From NCBI GenBank assembly GCA_017445755.1, contig JAFSSE010000041.1, forward strand, positions 62,001-126,000: 64,000 nt of DNA. Reading direction: 5' to 3'. Origin of the DNA: Bacteroidales bacterium (GTDB lineage: Bacteria > Bacteroidota > Bacteroidia > Bacteroidales > UBA932). Position numbers and translations under genes: made by a program. Positions within the stretch are counted from its first letter, which is position 1; each line of letters starts with the position of its first letter. The notes beneath the pieces were generated by a model that was given only the letters and a program-made list of their open reading frames with translations, did not search any database and was not told where the DNA came from. Shown here piece after piece: positions 26,121-35,605 of the stretch.

Positions 26121-26645
26121 ATGACGGACAGCGAGCTTGTAGCCGCTATCCGGGGCGGCGACAGGGCTGCGTTCGAAGCCATTTTCCGTCGTTGGTATCC
26201 CCAGGTGCAAAGATTTCTCCTCTCGCTCGTCAAAGAAGAAACCCTTTCGGAGGACCTCTCCCAATCGGTATTCATAAAAGTTTGGTTGAACCGCCAGCGC
26301 CTGGACCCTTCCAAGTCATTGAAAAACTACCTCCTGGTCCTTTCCAAAAACAGCGCCCTGGATGTACTCAAATCCAAGAGGTATCTTATGAACCTGGATG
26401 TTCCGGCCCCTGTGGAAAAGCCCTCTTCGGACCGCACGGAACACCTTGCGGAATATTCCGAAACGCAATCCCGTTTACTGAGAGCCGTGCAGCAGATGCC
26501 GTCCCAGCGAAGGTCTGTCTTCATGATGAGCCGTTTCCAGCATCTTTCCAACAAGGATATTGCCGAGACCCTCGGATTAAGCGTCCGAACGGTCGAGAAA
26601 CACCTCCAGCTTGCTATCAACAATCTTCGGAATTTCCTAAGTTAG
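26121..26645 (+). CDS. ECF sigma factor (FecI-like)
   Basis: 174 residues from ATG 26121 (MTDSELVAAIRGGDRAAF, the usual ECF beginning, with a purine-rich AGAGAG before it); GTG 26094 would add nine residues. Sigma-2 region around AFEAIFRRWYPQVQRFLLSL...DLSQSVFIKVW and sigma-4 region RSVFMMSRFQHLSNKDIAETLGLSVRTVEKHL. Directs RNA polymerase to the neighbouring Sus-type genes. The FecR gene follows after 54 bp, and the SusC after that has an STN domain, giving a complete trans-envelope signalling set. Confidence 0.93.
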   Translation: MTDSELVAAIRGGDRAAFEAIFRRWYPQVQRFLLSLVKEETLSEDLSQSVFIKVWLNRQRLDPSKSLKNYLLVLSKNSALDVLKSKRYLMNLDVPAPVEKPSSDRTEHLAEYSETQSRLLRAVQQMPSQRRSVFMMSRFQHLSNKDIAETLGLSVRTVEKHLQLAINNLRNFLS

Positions 26646-26699
26646 CATTACGTATCTTCGCGTTTTCATTCGTTCTTTAAGGGTAACCACAAAGAACTT

Positions 26700-27680
26700 A
26701 TGAACATATCCCGAAGCATTCTAAAGGATTATTTGGAAGGACGTCTCTCCGAAGAGGAGGCCCTTGATGTTCAGTTATTTCTGGCTGAACATCTCGATGA
26801 CCCGGCGGTAAGCGATGTCCTTGAGGAGCAGTTCGACAGTAACCGCGCGGAGTCGGATTTCTCCGCGGAGCGGGCACTGATATCTGTTCGGGAACGCCTT
26901 GGAATGGAAAAACGTCGAAGGCCGGTACTGTGGCTTGTCGCAGCCGCCCTCGCCCTTTTGCTCGCAATTCCCTCTTCCCTCTGGATTGGATACCGGCTCC
27001 ATAAGAATCCCGCGCCCGTTGCCTGGCAGGAACTGACGGTTCCTATTTCCCAGACCCGGGAAGTAGAGCTTCCCGACGGCTCGCGGCTGGTTTTGAATGC
27101 CGGTTCACGGGTCACATGGCCCGAGACCTTCTCCGGCAGCCAGCGCGAGGTTTTCCTTGACGGGGAAGTTGTAGCATCTGTTGCCAAGGACCCCGAGCAT
27201 CCTTTCATAATCCACTCCGGCGAGGCGGATATCTGCGTACATGGAACCACCTTCGACCTGAAATCCTACCGCGATGCCACGATGCTGGAGGTCGTGCTGA
27301 TGGAGGGCTCCGTCAGCATGCTGCTTCCCTCGGAAGAAGGGCGGCGCGAGGTCCGGCTTGTGCCCGGGGACATTGCCCAGTTCGACCGTTTTACCGGAAC
27401 CGTATCCCTCGGGAAGGTTTCGCCCGACGGCTTCAAGACCTTCAATGACAACCACTCCTTCAGTTTCATAAACATTCCTCTAAAGGACATTGCCGCCGAC
27501 CTGGAGCGCTCATTCGGCACTCCGATAGTCGTAGCCGACTCTCGCGTGGCATCCCAGCGCTTCCTGGCCTTCTTCACCAATGGAGAAAATCTGGATGAAA
27601 TCCTGCGGCTTCTCGGCAAGAACGGCAACCTTCGGGTCGTCCGCTCCGACGGAACGGTTTATTTATACGGAAAGAAATAA
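26700..27680 (+). CDS. FecR-type anti-sigma factor
   Basis: 326 residues. A cytoplasmic N-terminal segment of ~75 residues binds the sigma factor; a transmembrane helix follows (about 78-98, VLWLVAAALALLLAIP); then a FecR domain (about 110-225, REVELPDGSRLVLNAGSRVTWP, GTTFDLKSY) and a C-terminal DUF4974-like domain (about 240-326, FSFINIPLKDIAADLERSFGTPI). It relays a signal from the STN domain of the outer-membrane transporter to the sigma factor. Confidence 0.93.
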   Translation: MNISRSILKDYLEGRLSEEEALDVQLFLAEHLDDPAVSDVLEEQFDSNRAESDFSAERALISVRERLGMEKRRRPVLWLVAAALALLLAIPSSLWIGYRLHKNPAPVAWQELTVPISQTREVELPDGSRLVLNAGSRVTWPETFSGSQREVFLDGEVVASVAKDPEHPFIIHSGEADICVHGTTFDLKSYRDATMLEVVLMEGSVSMLLPSEEGRREVRLVPGDIAQFDRFTGTVSLGKVSPDGFKTFNDNHSFSFINIPLKDIAADLERSFGTPIVVADSRVASQRFLAFFTNGENLDEILRLLGKNGNLRVVRSDGTVYLYGKK

Positions 27681-27715
27681 CTAATACCATATTTTTAACC
27701 ATTACTAACATCCAA

Positions 27716-29815
27716 ATGAGTAAAACAAGCCAACTGCGCATTCTTCACGCGACGCTGGTGTCGCTTGCCCTCATGGTCCCGATGATTCTCGGGGCGCAGA
27801 ATGTGACTATGGATGTGAGGAACGTCTCCGTCCAGGAGGCCGTGACCATCCTCCAGAGTCAGGGCAACTACACCATCGTAATCAATGCGGATGACGTGGA
27901 TTTGCAGAAGCGGATATCCGTTTCGGCAAAAGATGCTCCGCTTTCAGATGTTCTGTCACAGATATTTGTCGGACAGAATCTGGACTTCGCCGTTACGGGC
28001 AACACGGTTTCTGTAACCAGATCCAGGCCGGCGCCCCAGCCCGCGGCCTCAAAGGTCGCCTTCAGGGGTGTTGTAATCGACGAGAACGGGGAAGCGCTCA
28101 TCGGCGCCTCGATCGTCGATATGAAATCGGGTAAATATGCCCTGACCGACGGCAAGGGCGCTTTTTCCTTCGACAAACTCAATTTCCCTGTGGTTCTGAC
28201 GGTTTCCTATCTGGGATTCGAAGACCAGGATTTCGAGGTTACCGGACGTGAGAGCCAGCCCTTCGCCTTTGTCATGACCCAGGAGAACAATGTCCTTGAC
28301 GAACTGGTGGTCGTCGGTTATGGCACCCAGAAGAGAGTCAACCTGACCGGAGCCGTTTCGGTTATCGACGGTAAGGAGCTCAACTTCCGCCCCGTAACCA
28401 AAACCGCAATGGCCATTCAGGGTGCTGACCCTTCGCTGATTATCACTAACTCCAGCGGCTCCATCGACGGCACTAATTACAGCATCAATGTCCGCGGAAA
28501 GCTCTCCCTGAACAGCGGCTCACCGCTCATCCTCGTGGACGGAATCGAGAGTTCGCTCACCCAGGTCAACCCCAACGATATTGAGAGTATCTCCGTTCTG
28601 AAGGACGCCTCCGCCTGCGCGGTCTATGGCGCAAAGGCCTCTGCCGGTGTTATCCTTATCACCACCAAGAGCGGCAGCGCCGGCGATGCGAAGATTACCT
28701 ACAATGGTCGTTTGAGCATCTCCTCCAACACCACTTCGACGGACTTTATGACCTGCGGTTACGACTACGTGACCCTTACCACAGATTTTTACAAGACCTT
28801 CAAAGGATACGGCGCATGGACCTATTCCGATGAGCAGATGCAGATGCTCTATGATCGCCGAAACGACGTCAAGGAAGATCCGACGCGTCCCTGGGTTATT
28901 CCGGATGAGACTGGAACCTACACCTATGTTTATCTCGGCAACTTCGACTGGTACGGCTTCGTATTCAACCGCACCCGCCCCGAAACAGAGCATAATGTTA
29001 CAGTCCGCGGCGGCACCGACAAGGCCCGCTACTATGCGTCTGCCCGTTACCTCTACAGGGAAGGCCTCTTTGCCGGGGATGCCCAGGATACCTACGACAG
29101 CTTCTCGCTGCGTGCGAAGATGGACGCGAACATCACTCCATGGCTGAAATACGCCACCAATGTCAGCTTGGAGCGCACCCAGTACAAATGGGGAGGTTTC
29201 TGGGAGATGGACGGCTCTACCGGCTACGTCAGCCAGGGTATTCTCTGGAACGTAACCCAGAACGTGGGCCCCAACCTTGTTCCATACAACCCGGACGGCA
29301 CAATCAACATGTACCCGGGATTCATGGCTGACGCCACCTCTCCTCTGATGTCCGGCCGCGCCGGCGCCTTCCTGGATGGCCGCAACCGGAATTCCAACCT
29401 CAATAATTACTGGACATGGACGAACCGCTTCACCGCCCATATCGCCAGGGGGCTGGACTTCATTACCGATTATACCTATCGCCGCAGGGACCGCAGGGCG
29501 AACTTCCGCAGTCTTCCTACCGCGAACAGCTATGACAATATCAACAAGCGCCTGTACTCCGGCAACGGCCTGACCGGCGGTCTCTTCACCAACGGTTCGG
29601 TCTATGACTTTACGAGGGAGTACCGCTATTTCCAGGATGGTACGGTCGCAAATGCCTACTTCTCCTATAATGATACTTTCGGCGACCATCACGTGGCGGC
29701 TACCTTGGGCGGCAACTACGACGATTACTACGGGTCCAGTATAACCATCCAGCAGAAGGGCTCTCTCAGCGACGCGCTTTCTTACATTAATATGGCGAAC
29801 GGTGAGATTGAGTAG
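27716..29815 (+). CDS. SusC/RagA TonB-dependent transporter, N-terminal part up to an in-frame amber stop
   Basis: 699 residues to TAG at 29813-29815. Signal peptide (1-~27), STN domain (~30-100, VSVQEAVTILQSQGNYTIV), carboxypeptidase regulatory-like domain (~118-195), plug domain (~205-330) with LVVVGYGTQKRVNLTGAVS and ILVDGIES, then the beginning of the barrel. The same frame continues without interruption after the TAG to 31291 and encodes the rest of the barrel, so the gene is split by one nonsense codon. TAG is a normal stop elsewhere in the window (mutS, SusD, sigma factor). Full length would be 1191 residues. A truncated barrel would not function, so either the gene is inactivated or the base is a sequencing error. 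Confidence 0.85.
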   Translation: MSKTSQLRILHATLVSLALMVPMILGAQNVTMDVRNVSVQEAVTILQSQGNYTIVINADDVDLQKRISVSAKDAPLSDVLSQIFVGQNLDFAVTGNTVSVTRSRPAPQPAASKVAFRGVVIDENGEALIGASIVDMKSGKYALTDGKGAFSFDKLNFPVVLTVSYLGFEDQDFEVTGRESQPFAFVMTQENNVLDELVVVGYGTQKRVNLTGAVSVIDGKELNFRPVTKTAMAIQGADPSLIITNSSGSIDGTNYSINVRGKLSLNSGSPLILVDGIESSLTQVNPNDIESISVLKDASACAVYGAKASAGVILITTKSGSAGDAKITYNGRLSISSNTTSTDFMTCGYDYVTLTTDFYKTFKGYGAWTYSDEQMQMLYDRRNDVKEDPTRPWVIPDETGTYTYVYLGNFDWYGFVFNRTRPETEHNVTVRGGTDKARYYASARYLYREGLFAGDAQDTYDSFSLRAKMDANITPWLKYATNVSLERTQYKWGGFWEMDGSTGYVSQGILWNVTQNVGPNLVPYNPDGTINMYPGFMADATSPLMSGRAGAFLDGRNRNSNLNNYWTWTNRFTAHIARGLDFITDYTYRRRDRRANFRSLPTANSYDNINKRLYSGNGLTGGLFTNGSVYDFTREYRYFQDGTVANAYFSYNDTFGDHHVAATLGGNYDDYYGSSITIQQKGSLSDALSYINMANGEIE

Positions 29816-31291
29816 GCCTCCCAGTCCAATTCTTCTTACCGTACGCTTGGCTTCTTCGGCCGCGTCAACTATGACTGGAAGGGACGCTATCTTCTGGAGG
29901 TCAGCGCCCGTTACGATGGAACTTCCCGCTTCCCCAAGGGCCACCGCTGGGGCTTCTTCCCCTCCGCTTCCGCCGGCTGGCGCCTGAGCGAGGAACCGTT
30001 CTGGCTTCCGGTCAAGCCCTATGTCAGCAATGCGAAGGTCCGTGTCAGCTACGGTACCCTTGGCAACCAGCAGGTGGATAACTACTACTACTGGGAGGAG
30101 CTGAAAACCGGCCTTCTCAGCGGCTATACCTTTGACGCCCTCAACAATGCGGGCTATGCCTATGTGGACGCTCCGGTATCGAGCAGCTTGACCTGGGAGA
30201 CGGTTATCTCCAAAAACCTCGGTATCGACCTCGGCTTCCTCGGAGACCGCCTCACCTTGAATGCGGACTTCTTCATCCGTGACACCAAGAACATGCTCAC
30301 TGCGGGAATGACCCTTCCTTCCGTTTATGGACAGGCGGCCCCTAAGGAGAATGCCGCCGACCTCAGGACCAACGGTTATGAGCTCGCCCTCAGCTGGAAA
30401 GACCACAAGACCGTGCACGGCAAGCCCCTGTATTACGGCATAACCGCCACCCTCGGCGATTTTGTCACTGTTATAACCCGTTTCGACAACGAGAAGAACA
30501 TCCTCAGCGACAACTATGTGGGCAAGCGGCTTGGAGACATCTGGGGATACCGGACGGACGGCGTTTTCGCAACCGACGAGGAAGCAGCTGATTATGAGCT
30601 GAATGTCGATTCATTCTCTACGGTCAACAAGGGTATCAAGGGCCAGATTGCTCCCTGGAACCACCTGATGTCCGGAGATGTTGTCTATAAGGACCTCAAT
30701 GGTGACGGCAAGATAAACACCGGCGACAACACCCTCGACAATCCTGGGGACCGCGAGGTCATAGGCAATTCCCGTCCACGTTACAACTACGCTTTCAAGG
30801 GAGACTTCAGCTGGTTCGGCTTCGATCTCAGCGTTTTCTTCCAGGGCGTTGGCAAACTGGACTGGATGCCGAATTACAACTGTATCTATTTCTGGGGTCC
30901 CTACTCATATCACCGTCCGACCTTCGTCCCTAACGATTTCAGGGAGAAGTGCTGGTCGGCTGAACCGGGAGCGGACAACAGCAATATCGTCTATCCCCGC
31001 CAGCGCGGCCGTATAGCGACATCCAGCAATCTTGTTACCTCCGATTTCTATCTCCAGAGCGCCGCATATCTGCGTCTGAAGAACCTGACCCTCGGATATA
31101 CCCTCCCTCTCAAGACAAGGGTCATTGAGAAGGCGCGCGTTTATTTCTCGGGCGAGAATCTCTGTTATTTCTCTCCGCTGAAGAAGGCGACCAAGTACAT
31201 CGATCCGGAAGTTGCTACCACTTCAATCAGCGAAGACTGCACCTATCCGTATTCCAAGACTTTCTCTGTCGGTATTGACGTAACATTCTGA
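29816..31291 (+). pseudogene. SusC/RagA C-terminal barrel part, in frame after the amber stop
   Basis: Continues directly in the frame of the N-terminal part: ASQSNSSYRTLGFFGRVNYDWKGRYLLEVSARYDGTSRFPKGHRWGFFPS and on through conserved SusC barrel features (DLNGDGKINTGDNT, NSRPRYNYAFKGDFSWFGFDLSVFFQG, YLRLKNLTLGYTLP) to the typical C-terminal FSVGIDVTF. No credible start codon or ribosome-binding site lies at its beginning (the first candidate is a GTG at 30074). It ends in TGATG shared with the SusD start, so SusD translation is likely coupled to complete SusC translation. Confidence 0.85.
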
Positions 31292-33153
31292 TGCTTATGA
31301 AAAAGATTATCATACCGTTTGTGCTCCTGGCTGCCTCTATGGCCTTTTCCTCCTGCGAGGACTTTCTGACCAAGTCGCCTGAAACCAGTCTTTCGCCGGA
31401 TACCTATTTCTCGTCAGAGCGCGAGCTTGACCTCTGGGCCAATAAATTCTATTATGATATCCTTCCTGAGCCAGGTGACCTGGCTGAGCTGAGTGCCGAT
31501 GACAACGGCTCGTCTTCGTCGCTGAATGCCGTACAGAAGGGAACCCGGACCCCTTCCTCCAAATCCTGGAGCGCCGATACATGGAAACCGCTCAGGAACA
31601 TCAACTACATGCTGGAGAACAACAAGTGCGCCGACGCGGCGGTCAAGGCCCGTTACGACGGAGTCTGCTACTTCTTCCGCGCCTGGTTCTACTACGAGAA
31701 GGTCCGCCAGTACGGCGACATTCCCTGGTATGACCATGTGATCGGCTCCGGTGACACCGAGGACCTGAACAAGGCCCGCGATTCCCGCGGCTATGTGATG
31801 CTCAAGATTATTCAGGATCTGGACAAGGCCGCCGAGCTTCTGCCTGCCCGCTGGTCTTCCGACGCGGTTTATCACGTGTCCAGGGAAGCGGCCCTTGCCC
31901 TGAAGTCCCGCGCCGCCCTTTTCGAGGGAACCTTCCGTAAATACCACGCGGGTACCGCCTTTGTCCCGGTCGATGAGGAGATTGTGGACGGAGTTGCGAT
32001 TTCCTCCGAATACTTCCTTCGCCAGGCCGCGGAAGCAGCCGGAAAGATTGTGGGGACGCGTAAACTCTACAAAGCCAATACCCTCAAGCTGGCGGATAAC
32101 GCTACGGACGCCTGTTACAGGGAATACTTTATCCTTGAGGATGCGGAGCTGGATGAAACCATCTTCTCCCGTCGCTATAATGTGGATTTGAAGGTTCGCC
32201 ACGGCGTGCAGTTCGATTATAAGAACCATCACCGCAGCGCCAGCATCCGCCAGGTGAACCATTATCTCCAGGCCGACGGAACCCCGATCCAGACGCGGGC
32301 CGGCTGGGAGACGCTCAGCTACTACGACCTCTTCCAGAACCGCGATCCGCGCCTCGCCCAGACCATCCAGGGCCCCGGCTATGTGATGGCGGATGTGGAC
32401 GAGACCACTAAGCTCCATAAGACCGAGCAGCTTTCCTGGGAGCGTACTTTCAACGGATTCCGCATTATCAAGTACATTTCCGACACCGGCCATGAGGGAG
32501 CAACTACCTCCACGACCGACTATCCTCTGCTCCGCTACCCCGAGGTTCTCCTGAACTACGCGGAAGCCAAGGCGGAACTTGGAGAGCTGACTGCGGAAGA
32601 CCTTGCCAAGACCATCAATGTAATCCGCGACCGCGTCGGAATGCCCGGAATTACGGAAGTCCCGACGGTGGCAGACGCCCTGATGGAAAGCTACTATCCC
32701 CATGCCAAGGGAGCCCAGAAGGCGGCTATCCTCGAAGTTCGTCGCGAACGCGCCGTAGAACTCTTCTGCGAGGGATTCCGCCAGTGGGACATGCTCCGCT
32801 GGGGAGAAGGCGCCCTTCTTACTCCAAAGGCAACGGGTGGCTTCAAGGGTATTTATATTGCTGCGGACCAGGTGGGAGTAGATATCGACCTCGACCAGGA
32901 CGGCAAGGTGGATCTTTACCTCTATACCGGCACCAAGGGCAGCTCCAAAGCTCCTTCCACCAACCAGATTCAGCTTGGCGGCGGCTTTACCCTCAGCGAG
33001 GGCACCCATGGCAACCTGACCTACTGGGCGGCGGAAGATTATGTCTGGAATGAAAGCCGTGACTACCTCTGGCCCATTCCTGCGGACCAGCGCACCCTTA
33101 CCGATTATGCCCTGACGCAGAATCCCGGCTGGGATGACGGCTTGAGTCAATAG
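31291..33153 (+). CDS. SusD/RagB family outer-membrane lipoprotein
   Basis: 620 residues. Lipoprotein signal ending AFSSC, then EDFLTKSPETSLSPDTYF. The SusD pattern includes helical repeats, RAWFYYEKVRQYGDIPWYD, EVLLNYAEAKAELG, EVRRERAVELFCEGFRQWDMLRW and a C-terminus LWPIPADQRTLTDYALTQNPGW. Forms the lid of the SusC transporter at the cell surface and binds the imported oligomer. Start overlaps the SusC stop by one base; ATG 31297 is the alternative that begins MKK. Confidence 0.95.
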   Translation: MLMKKIIIPFVLLAASMAFSSCEDFLTKSPETSLSPDTYFSSERELDLWANKFYYDILPEPGDLAELSADDNGSSSSLNAVQKGTRTPSSKSWSADTWKPLRNINYMLENNKCADAAVKARYDGVCYFFRAWFYYEKVRQYGDIPWYDHVIGSGDTEDLNKARDSRGYVMLKIIQDLDKAAELLPARWSSDAVYHVSREAALALKSRAALFEGTFRKYHAGTAFVPVDEEIVDGVAISSEYFLRQAAEAAGKIVGTRKLYKANTLKLADNATDACYREYFILEDAELDETIFSRRYNVDLKVRHGVQFDYKNHHRSASIRQVNHYLQADGTPIQTRAGWETLSYYDLFQNRDPRLAQTIQGPGYVMADVDETTKLHKTEQLSWERTFNGFRIIKYISDTGHEGATTSTTDYPLLRYPEVLLNYAEAKAELGELTAEDLAKTINVIRDRVGMPGITEVPTVADALMESYYPHAKGAQKAAILEVRRERAVELFCEGFRQWDMLRWGEGALLTPKATGGFKGIYIAADQVGVDIDLDQDGKVDLYLYTGTKGSSKAPSTNQIQLGGGFTLSEGTHGNLTYWAAEDYVWNESRDYLWPIPADQRTLTDYALTQNPGWDDGLSQ

Positions 33154-33158
33154 TTCAT

Positions 33159-35591
33159 ATGAGAAGAAAAATAACAATATTACTGTATTCCATCCTGTCG
33201 CTGTCTCTCTGCGCCTGTCGTGAGAATAAGGAGGATGATGGTGGAAACGGGGTGCCGCTGACCGTGTCCCCCGCTTCCGCCGAAGCCCTTGCGCTTGGAG
33301 AGCAGAAAACATTCTCGGTCACATCTTCGACCGACTGGCTGGCCCGCAGCTCCGCAAGCTGGCTGAAGATTGTTACGGCCAGCGGAAAGGGCGGTCAGAC
33401 AGCGTCCCAGCTCATTGTTACCGCCGAGGAGAATAAGACCACCGAGGAGCGTACAGGGACCCTTACGGTCTCAAATCTCGGTAAAGAGAGCGTGGCGGTT
33501 GACGTGAAACAGGCAGCGGGTGAGGCAGGCGGTGGAGGCCCTCGTGGCATATCCTCGGCCTCCGACCTCCTCGCTTTTGCCAAGGCGGCCAACGGGGATG
33601 GGTCCATCACCCCGTACCTCGTGGATGGCGTTGTGAAGATACTGAATGACATCGACTGCTCTTCCATCAAGGAATGGATTCCCGCCGGAACGGAGACCCT
33701 GCCTCTGACCTATAATATCGACGGCAACGGCAAGACCCTGAAGAACGTCAACTGGACCGTGGACGTGACGAAATATCCCCACGCCGGTCTCATTGGGTAT
33801 GCCCGCGGAATCACCGTCTCCAAGCTAACCTTCGGAAGCGAAGGCGACAAGGTGACCTTCAGCGGCAACAGCAGCGGCAAGGTTCGCGCCGGCGGTATCG
33901 TCGGCTACGGCATTGGAGTCACCCTTAATAAAGTCACAAACAACGCCAACCTGACAGTCAGCGGCACAACCGCGACGGGCAATAACCTCATCGTCGGGGG
34001 ACTCGCCGGTTACATGGATTCCAATTCCACCGTCGGCGGGGAATCCAAGGGCTGCGTCAACAAGGGCGATGTGACCACATCGGTCGTCTCCCAGGCGGGC
34101 GGTCTTGTCGGCTACAACTCCGGCGTGATTCAGAACTGCACCCACTATGGCACCGTGACGGCCAAAATCGAGGGCAGCTATGGCCCGGGCTGGATCTGTT
34201 CCTACAATAAGACCAAGGCCAGCGTGACTTCCAATACCGGCAACGGCTATGTCGGGAGCGCCCCGGACGCCATCAAGAACGCCATGATGAACGCCGAAAG
34301 CGCCTACGATATCGAAAACAACAGCGTGGACATGACCAAGGACGGCTATTACGACTGGGTAGAAGTGGAGAAAATCCCGCTGCATAGCGGTGCGACTTAC
34401 TACCATTACTCCTGTACGAACGTGCCGCGCGAAGTCCGTGTCCTGGAGGTTGACCTTGAGGATCCCGGGATTGAAATCACCTCCTCTTTCGCAGGAGACA
34501 TGGTTCCGAATCCCAATGCGAACAAGAACTCCAACAACGGGAAAAACAAGCGGGAACTGCTCTCTGAACTCTGCGTCCGTAAACGCGCTGAAGGGCAGAA
34601 GATTCTGGGCGGCATCAACTGCAGCTATTTCGATTCGAACGACGGCATCCCCCGCGGATTCCACGTTGAGGACAGCCGGCCGGTGTATATCAACAATCCT
34701 GATGTAGTGAACGGGCTGCCCAATCACAAATGGGGCTTTACCGTCTTTGAAGACAGGACGGCTTCCTGCGGCATCAAGAAGTTCTCGGGCAAGTTCAGGA
34801 CTGGCGGAAAAGAGTTTAACTATTATTCCATCAATGACACCCTGATCCGCCAGACTTCCGCGAAGTATCAGGCGTCCCTCTACACTTCCCACTATGTCCG
34901 GACGCCATACCCGGCCTATCCGACCATTATCAACGACCTGGCGTCCAATGCACTCTATGTGATATGCGAATACACCTCCGACGTCATGCAGGTTAATAAG
35001 GGCTATGCAGCCGCCAAAGTGGTGTCAATCGCGGACGGGCGCAGCACACCCCTGGAGACGAAGCCATACATCACCGCCAAAAACCAGGTGGGTATCGCCC
35101 TTTCCGGGGACATGGCGGCGGAGCTGATGACCTTTATCAAAGTAGGGGATACCGTGGAGCTGAGATGCGACATTTCCATCGATGGAGACGCCTCCAAGCC
35201 AATCCTCACCCAGGATTCCACCATGTATCAGCTGATGACGGACGGGCAGGATGCATCCAATTCGCCCGGCTCCAGCGCATCCCTCTATACCAAATATGAT
35301 CCCAAGACCTGGCCCGTTGTCAGCGCCGACCGTAAAAAGGTATGGCTGGTTGAGGTGGACGGCCGCCAGATATCACCGACATGGTACTCCCTTGGCGTCA
35401 AGGGATACGAGATGTATCGTATCTCGAAGAAACTCGGGGGCGCATGGGTTACGGTAATGGACGGCGGCGGCTCTTCCGCCATGTGGATATGGAACCCCGC
35501 AACGGGCAGCGGAAACATCGTGAACAGGCCCAGCGATTCCAAGGGCGAACGCAGTTGTATGACTTATGTTCTCATCAGAGAAAAACAATAA
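33159..35591 (+). CDS. Surface lipoprotein with BACON domain, GLUG repeats and phosphodiester glycosidase (NAGPA-like) domain
   Basis: 810 residues. Lipoprotein signal (LCAC, about C19). Residues ~35-120 are a BACON-type Ig-like domain (STDWLARSSASWLKI...GTLTVSNLGKESVAVDVKQAA). Residues ~200-370 contain GLUG-like repeats (RAGGIVGYGIGVTLNKVTNNA, AGGLVGYNSGVIQNCTHYGTV). The C-terminal half (~400-810) matches the phosphodiester glycosidase family (PF09992), with GINCSYFD near the middle and VTVMDGGGSSAMW near the end. Family members remove alpha-GlcNAc from phosphodiesters. Here it would expose a phosphomonoester on the substrate that the phosphatase at 42.7 kb could then remove (inference). Confidence 0.85.
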   Translation: MRRKITILLYSILSLSLCACRENKEDDGGNGVPLTVSPASAEALALGEQKTFSVTSSTDWLARSSASWLKIVTASGKGGQTASQLIVTAEENKTTEERTGTLTVSNLGKESVAVDVKQAAGEAGGGGPRGISSASDLLAFAKAANGDGSITPYLVDGVVKILNDIDCSSIKEWIPAGTETLPLTYNIDGNGKTLKNVNWTVDVTKYPHAGLIGYARGITVSKLTFGSEGDKVTFSGNSSGKVRAGGIVGYGIGVTLNKVTNNANLTVSGTTATGNNLIVGGLAGYMDSNSTVGGESKGCVNKGDVTTSVVSQAGGLVGYNSGVIQNCTHYGTVTAKIEGSYGPGWICSYNKTKASVTSNTGNGYVGSAPDAIKNAMMNAESAYDIENNSVDMTKDGYYDWVEVEKIPLHSGATYYHYSCTNVPREVRVLEVDLEDPGIEITSSFAGDMVPNPNANKNSNNGKNKRELLSELCVRKRAEGQKILGGINCSYFDSNDGIPRGFHVEDSRPVYINNPDVVNGLPNHKWGFTVFEDRTASCGIKKFSGKFRTGGKEFNYYSINDTLIRQTSAKYQASLYTSHYVRTPYPAYPTIINDLASNALYVICEYTSDVMQVNKGYAAAKVVSIADGRSTPLETKPYITAKNQVGIALSGDMAAELMTFIKVGDTVELRCDISIDGDASKPILTQDSTMYQLMTDGQDASNSPGSSASLYTKYDPKTWPVVSADRKKVWLVEVDGRQISPTWYSLGVKGYEMYRISKKLGGAWVTVMDGGGSSAMWIWNPATGSGNIVNRPSDSKGERSCMTYVLIREKQ

Positions 35592-35605
35592 CCAATAATA
35601 TCATT

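Noticed and set aside
29813..29815. TAG recoding (amino acid inserted at amber codons)
   Set aside because: TAG is the normal stop of mutS (11044-11046), the ECF sigma (26643-26645) and SusD (33151-33153), and no other in-frame TAG occurs in genes.
28520..30418. 632-codon open frame on the minus strand opposite SusC
   Set aside because: It runs antisense to a well-supported SusC frame, has no domain or start signal, and reflects the GC-rich codon pattern of the sense gene. The same holds for minus-strand frames opposite SusD (31414-33312) and the first GLUG genes.
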